From Chara braunii (taxonomy: Eukaryota > Streptophyta > Charophyceae > Charales > Characeae), in NCBI GenBank assembly GCA_003427395.1, contig BFEA01000069.1, positions 3,777,706-3,835,256 on the forward strand: a stretch of DNA of 57,551 nt, in the 5' to 3' direction. Shown piece after piece: positions 1 to 10,672 of this stretch (its first letter is position 1; each line of letters opens with the position of its first letter). A program made the translations under genes and the position numbers. The notes beneath the pieces were generated by a model. It was not told where the DNA came from, made no database searches, and was given only the letters and a program-made list of their open reading frames with translations.

Positions 1-87
<87 letters not shown>

Positions 88-182
88 TCCATCGATAGGA
101 TGAGCAAGAACGGAATGAATCTTCAACTGAAACGTGGAAATATACACTGCCACTTTTTTTTAGCAAAATCGGAATGAATCGT

Positions 183-272
<90 letters not shown>
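1..272. repeat. Inverted pair of compound microsatellites
   Basis: Bases 1-86 are (CT)n followed by (CA)n; bases 186-272 are (GT)n followed by (GA)n, which is the reverse complement of the first block. The ~100-base spacer contains CGGAATGAATC twice. The two arms could pair into a long hairpin of about 85 bp. No coding sequence is seen here. Confidence 0.9.
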
Positions 273-390
273 CGATAACTCTCCGACCTCGCGACTCGCG
301 CCATGCCACTTTCATCGATAGGATGGGCAACATCCAATGAATCTTCGGCTATAACATGAAAACATACACTACCTGGTTCAATCTTCGGCT

Positions 391-665
391 AGAACGTGCT
401 ACTTCCCAACCTCCCCCCGGCTCGACGCTAGAAAAAACGGTAGCGAAAATCATAAAGACGCGCCGACACCGACCGCCCACCGCCCCCCCGGTCACGACCG
501 CGCCCGTCCCGGCTCAGCTAGAACATGCTACTTCCCAACCTCCCCCCGGCGCGGCGCGAGAAAAAACGGTAGCGAAAATCATAAAGTCGCACCGATACCG
601 ACCGCCCACCCCCCCCCCCCCCCCCCCCCCCCCCCTCCCCGGTCACGACCGCGCCCGTCCCGGCT
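391..665 (+). repeat. Tandem duplication of ~130-145 bp with a poly-C tract
   Basis: Unit 1 (391-519) and unit 2 (520-665) both start AGAAC(G/A)TGCTACTTCCCAAC and end near CGTCCCGGCT. They differ by scattered substitutions and by expansion of a C-run near 608-635 in unit 2. The proline-rich open frame across this segment follows from the C-rich composition and I do not treat it as a gene. Confidence 0.85.
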
Positions 666-843
666 ACCGGCCTCCCCAACCGTCGCGCCCCCCTGGGTCT
701 CCTGCGGCACCACGCGCGAGGAATAGTATTGTGCCAGTCCCGCTCGCCGTCAGTCCCGCTCCGCCATTCGGCCTCCGAACATTTATTCGCTGGGCCCAGC
801 ACGGGGCGTCACGCTGGGCCCTTTGTAGTCTTTAAGAGTATAG

Positions 844-2050
844 GGAAAAGGGGACAAGTTCAATATACGAAACTATAGACCCATTACCCTCTTGACCGTC
901 ACCTATAAAATGCTGGCCAAAACCTTGGCAAATAGGATGATCCGAGTCTTAGAAAGGGTGATCCATCCATCACAGACAGGGTTCATGCAGCACAGACAGA
1001 TTCACGAAAATATATTGCTGGTCAACGAGGTTCTTCAGCTGTCCCGACAATCTAAGCAAAATGCAGCCCTCATATTCATCGATTTTGAGAAGGTCTCCGA
1101 TCATGTGGATTGGTTCTTTTTAGACAAATGCGTGGAAAAAATGAATTTTCCGTAGGTGGATATGCATCCTTCACTATAATGTCATCATGAGGGTGCAAAT
1201 AAACCGGACCCTTAGCCCCCCAATCAAGTTAGAGCAGTCGGTACGCCAGGGCGATCCTATAGCACCTTTCCTCTTTCTCATTATTATGGAAGTCTTATCG
1301 GCCAACCTCCGGGTTAACAAGAACATAAAAAAAAATCAGATTACGAGAATCCCCGAGGAAGCGGTCCTGGTATGCTCACTGTTCGCAAATGACCTCACCA
1401 TCGTAGTGGACGCTGCTCAGGAGAACATGAGGGAGATTCAAAGTCTAATGAATAGGTTTGCCCATGTTTCTGACATGGTGGTGAACTGGGAGAATATAAC
1501 CCAGGGGTGGTGGATCCACTATCAAGGCGGTTGACCACCGGACTCTCCTAACATACACTAGCTCCCTTTGCAGGCCCCCGTTCGAATTCTATTAGTATCA
1601 TTGACTGCCCTGGGTCACCCTCCCTCAAATGACGACTGGATCTTGGCACCAGCCTTAGCCAAGTTGTCTGACTGGCGGAACAAGCATACTTCCATTTTTG
1701 GTCGGGCGCTGACCATTAACAATGTAGTGTTTGCAACGCAGTGGTATACGTCGGTGCTCTGGCCCTTGAGCAAGAATGTTTTTCAAGCGCTTAGATCCAG
1801 AGTGGCGGCCTTCCTATGGAGGGGAGATGATGAGAGGGCCAATGTCATTAGTAGGGTAGCATGGGAGTCAGTTATACAACCGAAAAGGGCGGGGGGCCTG
1901 GGCATCATTGATCCCACGACACGAGTTCAGGAACACACCGCCAGGTTGGCCCCACCGGCTCCACCAAAGGTGAGTCCGCTCACATGGATAGAGGACCGCT
2001 ACTGGTCAATCCCACGCAAGATCCAGGGACAAACAGCGGACCAATTTTGA
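844..2050 (+). pseudogene. LINE ORF2 reverse transcriptase region (broken)
   Basis: The frame is open from 844. It shows GDKFNIRNYRPITLL, then a YKMLAK...RM..VL..VI..SQTGF segment and IFIDFEKVSDHVDW, which is the first catalytic Asp region of LINE RTs. A stop at 1153-1155 and a frame change are followed by VRQGDPIAPFLFLIIMEVL and then FANDLTIV. The last should be the catalytic F/YADD box, so its second-to-last Asp-Asp pair reads Asn-Asp here. After another stop at 1532 the same frame continues with a thumb-like segment (GRALTINNVVFATQWY, then FLWRGDD and KRAGGLGI). The damage excludes activity. Family assignment is from these ordered motifs and the exact LINE clade is not resolved. Confidence 0.85.
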
Positions 2051-2209
2051 CCATCATTGCTTAAAAGTTGGCGCAGGCTTCCCCTTCCCGAAAGACAGGC
2101 ACCGGAGCGCTGGGAGGAAGTGAGCCGGGAACCACTGTTCGGAAATCGGTGGATCACCTCCCAACACGGGCAGATTTTGAACAGTTCAACGGCCCCCTAG
2201 AAGGGATGG

Positions 2210-3594
2210 GTGAAGAATGGGGTACTTCGGGTCGAGCATCTGTGGGATCAGGGGAGGAAAGATTGGAAATCAGCATCACAGCTTCAAGAGACCCTCATGT
2301 ACAGTTGCCATACGGAGCAGCACTTGGAAATGATCATCAAAGCGATCCCCTTGGCTTGGTACAGGGTCCTAAAAAAAGGCCCCACCTTGGAGGAAGTAGA
2401 CTGGGTCGCTTTTTTGGGAGATATCACATGGATAGGCCAGATCCACTAGGTGCGACAATCTGATATTTTGGTGGAATATTTCACAATCGGGCCTGGGGGG
2501 AAGCTCCGAGGCTCTCGCAATCCGTTGGAGTGGCGGGAGAAAGCCGAAGTGTACCGAGTAAGTGTGTTGCGAGAAGGACAAGACTTTAAGGTCTTTCTTC
2601 CCCAAATGCCGATACACAAACTTCCTATCGATCTCGAGGAATGGCAATGGCAGACGACCCGGGGGGCAGCAGCGGCAACTGGAAAAAAAGTCCACCTTAA
2701 TGCTTTATCTGTCAAATCCATGTATAGGATGCTCAGGCCCAAGAGAGCACTAAGAGACCGAATTAACGACAGATGGGCCCAGCACCTGAATGTGGATCGA
2801 TCTCTCCTCACACCCATTAAATGGTTTAACGGAACAAAAGTCAGGCCATCAAAAATCACGTCGCTGCAATGGCAGATTGCCCACCGCTGCCTGCCGACCA
2901 ACGCTTGGCTGATTGACCACATGCAGTTAGAACAAAAAGGGAACGCGCACCCGTGGTGTCACCGGTGCTTGGCAGCATTCCCAATGCGAAAAAGGAACGA
3001 AACTATCGAGCACATCTTTATGCAATGCCCGGTGGCTGCGTTGACGTGGAGATGGTGGGACTGCATTTGGAGGAAAGCGACACCGGACACCCCCTGGCCA
3101 TGGTCTTGGCAAGCCATACTGGCTGGGCACTGTCCGGCAATGGAAAATGCCCCCTCCTATGTGAGTAACCTGTATAGCTTGGGTAGACGATCTATCCTAT
3201 GGGCGCTTTGGTGGCAGCGCTGCCTTTTAGTTTTGGAGGGGTTTAAGAGGGCCCTGAACTGACAGGCCAGATAAAGGAATTAGTGCAAATGGAACTGTCA
3301 CGAAGATGGGGTGACCTCAAACCACAGTTAGACATGTTTCAGACGGACCAGGATATAAGGAGGGCGATCACGAGTTTCTGTATAGAATGGTTGGGCGGGC
3401 AACAGGGTGGATGGATGGCTCGAATTGAGTGGACAGGGGATAGGGCCGCTGGGACAGAGCAAGGAATTCCGAGAGACTACAGACTCATTTTCAACGACTG
3501 GACCCAGATTGACCCAACCTTCCCAATGAGGCCCCCGTCTGAGTTCCCGGACCCGTTCCCCCCTCACTCCCTAGCCCTGATGGAAGTTACATAA
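2210..3594 (+). pseudogene. LINE ORF2 C-terminal part with zf-RVT zinc finger (broken)
   Basis: Two open pieces (2210-2449 and 2450-3262) share one frame, separated by a single TAG; a further piece at 3283-3594 is in another frame. Near residues 160-200 of the second piece, a W-C-H-R-C pair and an EHIFMQCP segment make the C-x2-C ... H-x4-C pattern of the zf-RVT domain found after plant LINE RTs. It is followed by the usual tryptophan-rich stretch (WRWWDCIW, WALWWQRC). The region is thought to bind the element's RNA. It lies directly downstream of the RT relic and upstream of the poly-A tail. Confidence 0.8.
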
Positions 3595-3597
3595 CTC

Positions 3598-3698
3598 GGC
3601 TGCAAGATTGAGACATAATCTCAACATGATTGGATATGCCCGGATGAGGCCGCAAGAGTGAGACATAATCTCAACATGATCAGATATGCCTGAGACAA
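3598..3698 (+). repeat. Two 51-bp direct repeats in the LINE 3' tail
   Basis: GAGACATAATCTCAACATGA occurs twice, 51 bases apart, in otherwise similar units starting at about 3598 and 3649. The motif GAGACATAATCTC is itself nearly palindromic. The repeats sit between the end of the LINE reading frame and its poly-A tail, so they are likely part of the LINE 3' untranslated region. Confidence 0.75.
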
Positions 3699-3969
3699 GC
3701 CCCTCAGGTGCCCCCCGGATGCGGCTCGCCGAAGGCTCCTTCGAGACTATCAAGGTTCAAGACGCATGGGTGTGCGCGGGTGTGCCTGAGCAGACCGGAG
3801 GGCTTAGTGTTAGTGTATTGCAGCAGCCCCTACATACCCAGTCAGAAGTAGTCCACTCAGTCAATACCCGGGGTTTGCCCCGGGCAATCAATGCTGGTGG
3901 AATAAAGATGTCTTTCAGAATTGTGTCTGTATCTCCTTCTATAACTTTATCCAAAAAGTTGAGGGGGGG

Positions 3970-3996
<27 letters not shown>

Positions 3997-4000
<4 letters not shown>

Positions 4001-4956
4001 AAAACTAAAATAACTGTTCTTTTTTTTTCTTTTTTTTTTTGACTCTGAAGTGCCTAGGATACTAGGTCAGTTCAATGAGGATACCTCAAGGTGGTCAGCC
4101 TCATTCAAAAGAAAGAAAGGGAAAAAAAGGGGGGATGGGCAGGAGAAAGAAGAAAAAGATAAAATGGGTCAATGCTCCACTGCTTACGTCATCCTTGTGA
4201 TGAAGACACATCATGCTGATCTTGATCAACTCGTTCTCTCCTTTTCTCTCTCCTTTTCTCTCTCCTTTTCTCTCTCCCCTCTTTCTCCTTCAAGATGATC
4301 TCGATACGACTCGATACGACTCGATACGACTTAATTTAATTTCTAACGGTCTAACGGTTCCCTGAGAGGATACCCCTCTTACCCCTCTTCCATTCTTGTG
4401 TGTGCCTTAAAACAAGGACCAAAAATCTAAGATTTGCAGAAAACTTTCTTGTTTCTTTTCTTTCGGGATAGTCACAATTTATTTTGTTCAGGCCCAAGGC
4501 TTGCAAAAACCTTTCAAAAATCTGAGGGGTCATTTCCGTTGTTTTTTTTTTTTCTCGTTCCCTTTTTTTTTTTTTTTTTTCCGAGAATGGCCCTTGCGAT
4601 ATCCCTCTACCCTGGCGGTGGTAAGAGAACCATCAGAATTGAGGGCTTACCTGTCGGGCTGCTCCATCTATTGGTGGGGAGCGGCACCTGCTGGAAACCG
4701 GGTCCAGCGTCCGGTTGATACATCATGTTGCACTGAGATTGGTGTTTGTTGTTTCCTGGGGCTGTGGTTATTATTCACTCATCCTGGGGCTCCGTCATCC
4801 CATGGAGCTGCTAGCATAACCCTTCCCTTATTAGGAGGACCCCTTATCTATTAACCCCAGCCCTATTTCAGCAGCCCCCTGTATGGTTATTGTTATGTCT
4901 GTCCCTGCAAAACCCTTTACAAAGTTTACATCCTATTCCCCTTTACATTTGACGGA
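3997..4956. other. Non-coding stretch with simple repeats
   Basis: T-rich runs (around 4020-4040 and 4540-4580), a CTCTCCTTTT minisatellite (4234-4288) and three copies of the 10-mer TCGATACGAC (about 4305-4330). No gene or recognisable element is seen. Confidence 0.6.
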
Positions 4957-5535
4957 ACTGCTGATTTTTGTTATTACAAACAGACCCAGTGCCCAAGGCA
5001 ATACAACAAATAGAACAGCAATTGAGTTCCCTTGGGGGCTGACAGGTCTCCTTTTTGTGTCCTTCCTCCCATCCCTCCCCCCAAGAAAAAAATGGGCTCA
5101 CTGCAGATTATAACAATACCGGGAAATGGGTCTGGCGTCCCTCACAATTGTTGCACAAATCCTCTGGGGAGCACGGCATGACCGGCCATGCTCTGGAGAG
5201 GAACTGCTGATTTTCTTAATTACAAACGGTCCCAGTGCCCAAGGCAATACAACAAACATAACATCAAATTGAATCGAGTCCAATTGGGGGCTGACAGGTC
5301 TCTTTTCATATAATTCCCCCTCCCCCCCCCTTGCAATAATAACAGTACCAGGAAACCTTCACGGCGCCCCTCGCAAATTGGAAAGAGGGGGGAGCCCCAA
5401 GCGTGGTTTGTCCAACCAACAAAATTTGACTCTTTGAGGGCATACTCACATTACTTCTTTCTCCCAAAAAGGAGTTTATATCATTGTAATCGGGCCGGGT
5501 GCCCAAGGCTGTACATCAATCAAAGTATCCTTCAA
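4957..5535 (+). repeat. Degenerate tandem repeat of ~244 bp
   Basis: GAACTGCTGATTTT, then CAGTGCCCAAGGCAATACAA, then GGGGGCTGACAGGTCTC recur in the same order at 4957-5155 and 5201-5380. A third, shorter copy (GGGTGCCCAAGGCTGTACA) lies near 5498. Copies are imperfect. Origin is unknown and no coding sense is seen. Confidence 0.75.
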
Positions 5536-5585
5536 AAAAATAAAGGGTATCCCTCACGTATGAAATATCCAGGGGTGGCAACGCC

Positions 5586-5783
5586 TTAAACCACCAGTAC
5601 ATGGCCCAGCTATCGGCCGCGGCGCTTTCCCGTATATGCTAGGGCTTCGGGGTACCGGACCACAATGGCTGGAAGCGCCAGCTAAAAAAAAATTGAAACG
5701 GTACCCAGTGCTTCGGCGAAAATCGGCACGCAGGGGCATTCCAGGCTCGGCATCGATAGCTGGGCCAAGTACTGGTGGTTTAA
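5586..5783. mobile_element. TTAA-bounded MITE 1
   Basis: Terminal inverted repeats of about 30 bp (left end TTAAACCACCAGTAC, then TGGCCCAGCTATCG; the right end is its reverse complement with one mismatch) are flanked by TTAA. The internal part is non-coding. TTAA targets are characteristic of piggyBac-type transposases, so a piggyBac-mobilised MITE is plausible but inferred. Confidence 0.7.
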
Positions 5784-5938
5784 ACCACCAGTACTTCCTA
5801 AAGTCGTGGTCGTTAACAAGCCACAATTTTAGGAAACGTACGGGCCACTACAGGAGCGTTCAAATTCATCCGACTAGAAACGGTTTCTACTCTATTTTTT
5901 TCCACGGCTGATAGCTGGGCGAAGTACTGGTGGTTTAA
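5780..5938. mobile_element. TTAA-bounded MITE 2, sharing its TTAA with MITE 1 and MITE 3
   Basis: This 159-bp unit starts with the same TTAAACCACCAGTACTTC end and finishes with its reverse complement. Its left TTAA is also the right TTAA of the previous unit. The junction therefore forms a perfect 30-bp palindrome at 5767-5796, centred on TTTAAA. A second perfect palindrome of 24 bp lies at 5925-5948. Confidence 0.7.
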
Positions 5939-6159
5939 ACCACCAGTATGTTTCCCATCCACTTTGTGAAAATGCAGCATGCGTGCAGGGCGGGATGTAC
6001 CAGGGTGCCATTTTGCTTGAAATCCATCCAGACGAAATGTGTAGCATGCAAGGCCCTATTTGCCTGGTTGGATTTCAGGCACCGGGTACATCCTGCCCAA
6101 TGCGCTTGCATGCACTGCGTGTTCCTGCAAAATGCCTGGGAAATGTCCTGGTGGTTTGA
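5935..6159. mobile_element. TTAA-type fold-back MITE 3 with ~105-bp arms
   Basis: The left arm (5935-6040) and right arm (about 6055-6159) are imperfect reverse complements over nearly their whole length. They share ACCACCAG, TTTCCCA, GGATGTACC and TGAAATCCA in order. The right terminal site reads TTGA instead of TTAA. Non-coding. Confidence 0.65.
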
Positions 6160-6204
6160 CCCTAGCCCTCAGGCTGAGCCGCACCTCACTCTGGCGGAGC
6201 TGCA

Positions 6205-6330
6205 CCCCACTCTGGTGGAGCCGCTCCACTAGTCACCAAAATGAGAATGAATCTTCTGCTAGAACATGCAAAGATGCACCGCTGTGTTTTTTGTCTTGGT
6301 GCATGTGGTGAGTACTGGAGCGAGGCCCAT
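6205..6330 (-). repeat. Dispersed repeat carrying the GAATGAATCTTC...CTAGAAC motif
   Basis: AGAATGAATCTTCTGCTAGA at about 6245 with GTGGAGC-type flanks matches, in reverse complement, the end of the 149-bp repeats at 14.9-15.5 kb. Related copies occur near 345-400 and 19062. The same DNA family is thus scattered in the window; its nature is unknown. Confidence 0.6.
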
Positions 6331-7837
6331 TATGGAGAGATGGAACCATGGACATCATTATCACCCTCCTCCTCACCCTGTCTCTCCTTCTCCTATAACT
6401 ATGGCGGCAGGTGCCCTTCCTAGCTATGACTATCTCTACCACACTCTCTCTCTCCGTCCTGGGCTGGTGTTCTCTTCCTCTCTCTGGTGCCAGCCTCACT
6501 CTCTTCACTACTTCGCCCAGCAGCACCCAACGCACCAGAATATGCAAGGCAGAATGAATCAGCCACCAGGGCTGGCCGCTCTTTTATAGCATTGACCAAC
6601 CTTGGTTGGCCTCAGCTTGCCTCCCCCAATGGCCCAGTTTTTCTTGATCTGAATGGCCCAGATTTGCTGTCGACCTGAATGTGCCTGGACCCAGTTGGCC
6701 CTGGAATCTTCCGGAACAAATGCAGACAGCCTTCAATTGTGCATATGCAATATGGCCATGGTTGACTGCTGAGAATTTGAGAAATCTTAGACTCTGGGTC
6801 TGCTTTTCCGAAGTCGGGACTGACTCTTGATTTTCCAAGAGTCAAATTCCTCACATAGGGGCACAGGTGGCCTCATTTGACTTTGGACCCTATACTCCTT
6901 GACCCTACGACTTTTCTCAAACCTCTCTTTAGCTAGAGACACGACTTTTGACCACTGAATTCGACTTGGACCAAAAGTTACAACCCTGACTTATGGCTGT
7001 GTGGATTTGAACTGAGTTCATTAAAAAAGTAAACACCACCATTCACATCGCCTCCATCTCACTTTGCTTATAGAGTCTACAATAGTCCTATTCTACACAA
7101 CACTTACACTTATCAAAATGTCAGTACATGATCCCAGCCTTGTGGAGAAATCAGTCATCGCCTACGAAATTTTCGGAGCATTGGGGCGACCGGACCACAA
7201 TGGCTGGTGCTGTGACGAACTACTTTCTGAGCCGCGAAACTTTATGTGCAACTGTATTTCGGGGGTTGAATGGCAGGGGCCGACTCAATTGCACAAGTGC
7301 CCCTCATCTTTTTGAGAAAACTCGGTCCCATGGCAGTCGGTAGTTAGAACGCGCCTAAGCGAGTGCGAAAATAACTGTTATCATAGCTTCTTTCTTGTTC
7401 TGCTGGAAAGGGGGAAGGGAACTTTGGCGCAATCATTGAGCGGGAAAAGTCTTTTTGAATTTTGAAATATGGGAGTTAGGAGTCATTGGGCTAGGAATTG
7501 GGGGCATCGTAATTTTGTGATGGATTTTTGCTGCTGGAACTGCACGATGCTCCTAACTTGCACGCGCTTTGCTGCGCCCTGCCCTGCGCTCTGTTCCCGA
7601 CGCGCCTTAATTCTGATTGCAACAGTAATCTCTTCTTGCTCCTTCTTGGCAAGTGTGGGAGTAATTGTAATCTTTTATTTCTTGATTTCCTTCCGCGCTA
7701 AAACCTGCGCCTCTCTTCTATCTATCTCATTGGTCGAGAAGATGCATGACTGGATCGATGCATGGAGAGTGGCTACGTCTCCCACACCGCGGCCCGACCA
7801 TGCAACTGTACGCACTTCTTCTCTCTTCCTCCTGCTT
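6331..7837. other. No recognisable gene or element
   Basis: Short open frames occur on both strands but lack known motifs. One at 7469-7864 ends precisely at a GTAAGT within a repeated segment; see the rejected list. GGACCACAATGGCTGG is shared with 5658, another sign of degenerate repeats. Confidence 0.4.
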
Positions 7838-8212
7838 CAACATAATCCGGATTGTCTCGCGTAAGTACTGACTGCTATAAAATATGTAAGCGCGACCAAT
7901 TTTCTCTATAATCTACGCTTGGGATTTATGTTGTGATTATTGTTGTGAGTATATACTAATTATCATAGGTTGTATTACATTGTGGATTTATGTTTGGAGT
8001 ATCCACCTATATGACGTGTATATTGTATCCTTCCTTAATAGTAAAAGTGATATTTGGTTAATGTTTGAGTTATGATTTGAGGGTTTTATCAGTGAATGTT
8101 TGTTGTTTTGTTTTAGGTGGATATCAACATAATCCAGATTGTCTCGCGTAAGTACTGAGTGCTATAAAATATGTAAGCGCGACCAATTCTCTCTCTAATC
8201 TGGGATTTAGCG
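7838..8212 (+). repeat. 88-bp direct repeats flanking a 200-bp insert
   Basis: ACATAATCC(G/A)GATTGTCTCG, then a GTAAGTACTG segment, runs from 7838 to about 7925 and again from 8127 to 8212 with few differences. The ~200 bp between them are one arm of the inverted repeat described next. The arrangement resembles an insertion with a long flanking duplication, or a small LTR-like relic. Confidence 0.7.
7924..8124 (+). repeat. Left arm of a ~200-bp inverted repeat
   Basis: The sequence ending TTGTTTTAGGTGGATAT is the reverse complement of 10673-10876, with a few mismatches. The arms are 2.5 kb apart and bracket the minus-strand gag relic. Confidence 0.85.
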
Positions 8213-9420
8213 AAGTTCAGAGGATTGGCTAACGAGCAGAGAGACTGGAGGGTGATAGGGAGTTGGTCAATCAGACGAGCTGATGCTGAGTGTCCGGGGT
8301 TGACGTAGGGTTGCAAAGGACTATGGCATGTGGGCGAACCTGGCTGTGCGCTCGGATCAAACGGGGTGACAACTCTGTGACAACTCTGTGACTACAGTAG
8401 GTGCGAGGCGACGGACTGCCTGCATCCGAGAAACGTTGAGTGAGAGAGAGAGAGAGAGTGGTGTGTTGAAGTGGTGTTTTCTCTTCGCATCCTCTGTATA
8501 ATTTTGATTTTGATTTTGGTCATCTTCGTTCGTGACAATCTCGAATTTTTTTTTCTTCAATTAATGTATGAATTGTCTCCTTCTCCCCTGGCTCTTTCTT
8601 TTTGATAAACCAAGAGTGTACGGCGATTGCAAAAATCGATTGATTGGCTGGTTGCCCTGAAAACATGGATGTTGTCGATTGTTGAGCCAGGGAATCATCG
8701 CATGTAATGGTCCAAACATTTTCTTGTATGATGTATAGGAAATCGTTCCTTCTCTTTTAAAAGTCGAAAACCCACAAGGCCACAATGGTGAGAATGTCAA
8801 TGACAACCAGAACGTGCACAATCCTGCACCCCGAGGGAATCACAACCCATACCAAGATGGTTCTCAAAAGCAAATCAGATTATCTCGAGTTTCAAATCCT
8901 CAAACAACTCAAATCATCACAAAATCCAGGTCCCCAATCAGAAACAAATGACCTTGTATAACACACTTTGTAAGTCATAGGAGGCTCAATATACGAAAAA
9001 ATGATCCCAAACGTTATCGCAGAGATGAAAGGACATCAGCGTACGGACAATAGAACCTTACAAGACCTTCACTTGCACTCAACCAAACCTAAAAATCAGC
9101 TTAAAGAGTTGATAGTCAAAACCAGAACGTACGCACAATCCCAAGAAGTAATATCCCAGACCCGAAATCAAAAGTATATATGAATGAAGCGTACGTTCAT
9201 AAAAACTTCGAAGATCCAACTTAAAAACAAAAATAAACAGATAATCACTTATTAGTCCATCAACCGAGTCTTCCACATTGTCATAGCCTACTGAATATTT
9301 ATTTATAGGTCGTTCATGACTGGTGACACCATTCTAACCTCTTTCTTGCTATGAACGAGACAAAACGAAAAGATGATAACTATTGAGGGGAACCAAGCCT
9401 TTGCCTAAAGCACACCGGTC
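8213..9420. other. Non-coding stretch
   Basis: A short (GA)n tract lies at 8438-8458. Two related segments share ACCAGAACGT and GCACAATCC (about 8800 and 9122). Where a pol gene would be expected downstream of the minus-strand gag relic, I see no protease or RT motif. Confidence 0.5.
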
Positions 9421-10545
9421 TCACCTCTTAACTCCTCCCTTTGCCATCTTACATCTACGAGGGGTATGATCAGTCTTCCCACAATAAATACATACTACCT
9501 TCGACTACTGTTCTCGCCGCCTGCTATTTTTCCGCCCTTTCCAACTTGTCGGTGATAACGCACCCGTGTCGTCACACCTTTTTTTAGGATCAGATACAAC
9601 AAGCGGTAGAGTCATACCAACTTCTCCCTGAACCCTTCGCTCCTCTTTCATCTTCTTGTTTGGAGCGTCAAACGTCCTCTCACAGGTATGCGCTGCAACA
9701 TCATCCCTCACTCTAGCCTGCACCTTTTTTCTCTCAACGCATTACTCTCTTTTCTTCTCTTTGCTCCATCTATGATTTCGTTTAACAACCTTAGTGTCCT
9801 TCTGAAATTCACCTATCATACCGCCAGAGGTGCCCGCTGCCAGGTCATTTGGTCTTTTAACAAACCCACTCTTCTCATTATCTAGCGCCTCCTTTCTTTT
9901 CCTTGCTTCCCGCAAAGTATGACAGAGGTGTTGATCGAAATCACCTTCTACAAAATTTTCTCGTATTTTGTTCCATACGAGTCTCCCTTCTGTCCCACAG
10001 ATCAAATCTCGCTGCTCTACATCCGTAAAGTTCAAGCGGAAGACAAAGCATTTGTCATATTCAGACAACGCCTAGACCTTGCGGGATGCACGCTCATACT
10101 CCATCAGGAAGTGCCCCACTGACACATAATTATATCGATCTATCTTCTTTAGATCGTCTTTGGTCGGCTGTTCCTCACCTAGCCGATATTTATCCCACAT
10201 ATCATCATAGAACTTCCTCCATGATGACCCCGCTTTTCTAACCAACCCACCGACTTCCTCCTTCAAGCCTATATGGATGTACTTTATAACCTCCTTTAGC
10301 ATTTGCTCCTCATTCCACTCGCAATGAGACGCTATCTACCCAAACTTGTCAAGGAAGTTAGAAACATGATAGCCCTTGAAAAAATCGATCTCAACCTTGG
10401 GTAGGTTGTCTCGCTCCCAATCTCGCAAACCCAAGAGAGAGGCGAGCTTCTCGACCCCAATCTTCCCTTGAGAGTCTTCCATCTCGAGCTCCCTCAACCC
10501 CATCACGTGTTGAACAACAACGAACGGTGTTAAGGTCGAGGCTCG
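9421..10545 (-). pseudogene. LTR-retrotransposon gag relic with zinc knuckle, four in-frame stops
   Basis: Read on the minus strand, one continuous frame runs from about 10545 to a natural stop at 9421-9423. It carries a gag-like segment (WERDNLPKVEIDFFKGYHVS, WNEEQMLKEVIKYIHIGL, then YNYVSVGHFLMEYERASRK), a basic linker, and a C-terminal zinc knuckle CIYCGKTDHTPRRC (C-x2-C-x4-H-x4-C). This architecture is typical of gag, which packages the element RNA. The frame is interrupted by about four stops (near 10336, 10069, 9740 and 9505) but has no obvious frameshift over 1.1 kb. No pol follows. It lies 2 kb downstream of an Asp-type primer-binding site on the same strand, probably the same element. 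Confidence 0.75.
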
Positions 10546-10672
10546 AGAGAAGTTACGTATCTAAGTCAAAAATAAAATATATCCTACTAAGATTATCCCG
10601 ATACTCATCACGTAAGCGCGTAAAGGAGCCTCTTTAGGACAGCGACGATACCGAAGAGAGTCTTTTACACAA

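Larger units (their letters stand above)
844..3996 (+). mobile_element. 5'-truncated L1-like LINE (non-LTR retrotransposon), degenerate
   Basis: A stretch of about 3.15 kb reads as the second half of a LINE ORF2: reverse transcriptase from the NYRPITLL motif onward, then the thumb/connection, then a C-terminal zf-RVT zinc-finger region. A non-coding 3' tail follows and ends in a run of about 27 A at 3969-3996. Absence of the endonuclease and the RT N-terminus, with the poly-A tail retained, is the usual 5' truncation seen after target-primed reverse transcription. Several stops and at least one frameshift make this copy dead. No target-site duplication was found. Confidence 0.85.

Noticed and set aside
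356-835. 159-codon proline-rich open frame
   Set aside because: It follows from C-rich duplicated DNA and a poly-C run; no domain, and the opposite strand is equally open.
7469-7864. 131-codon frame with a hydrophobic stretch ending at a GTAAGT, possibly an exon
   Set aside because: The end lies inside an 88-bp repeated segment, no matching acceptor or second exon was found, and the sequence has no recognisable family.
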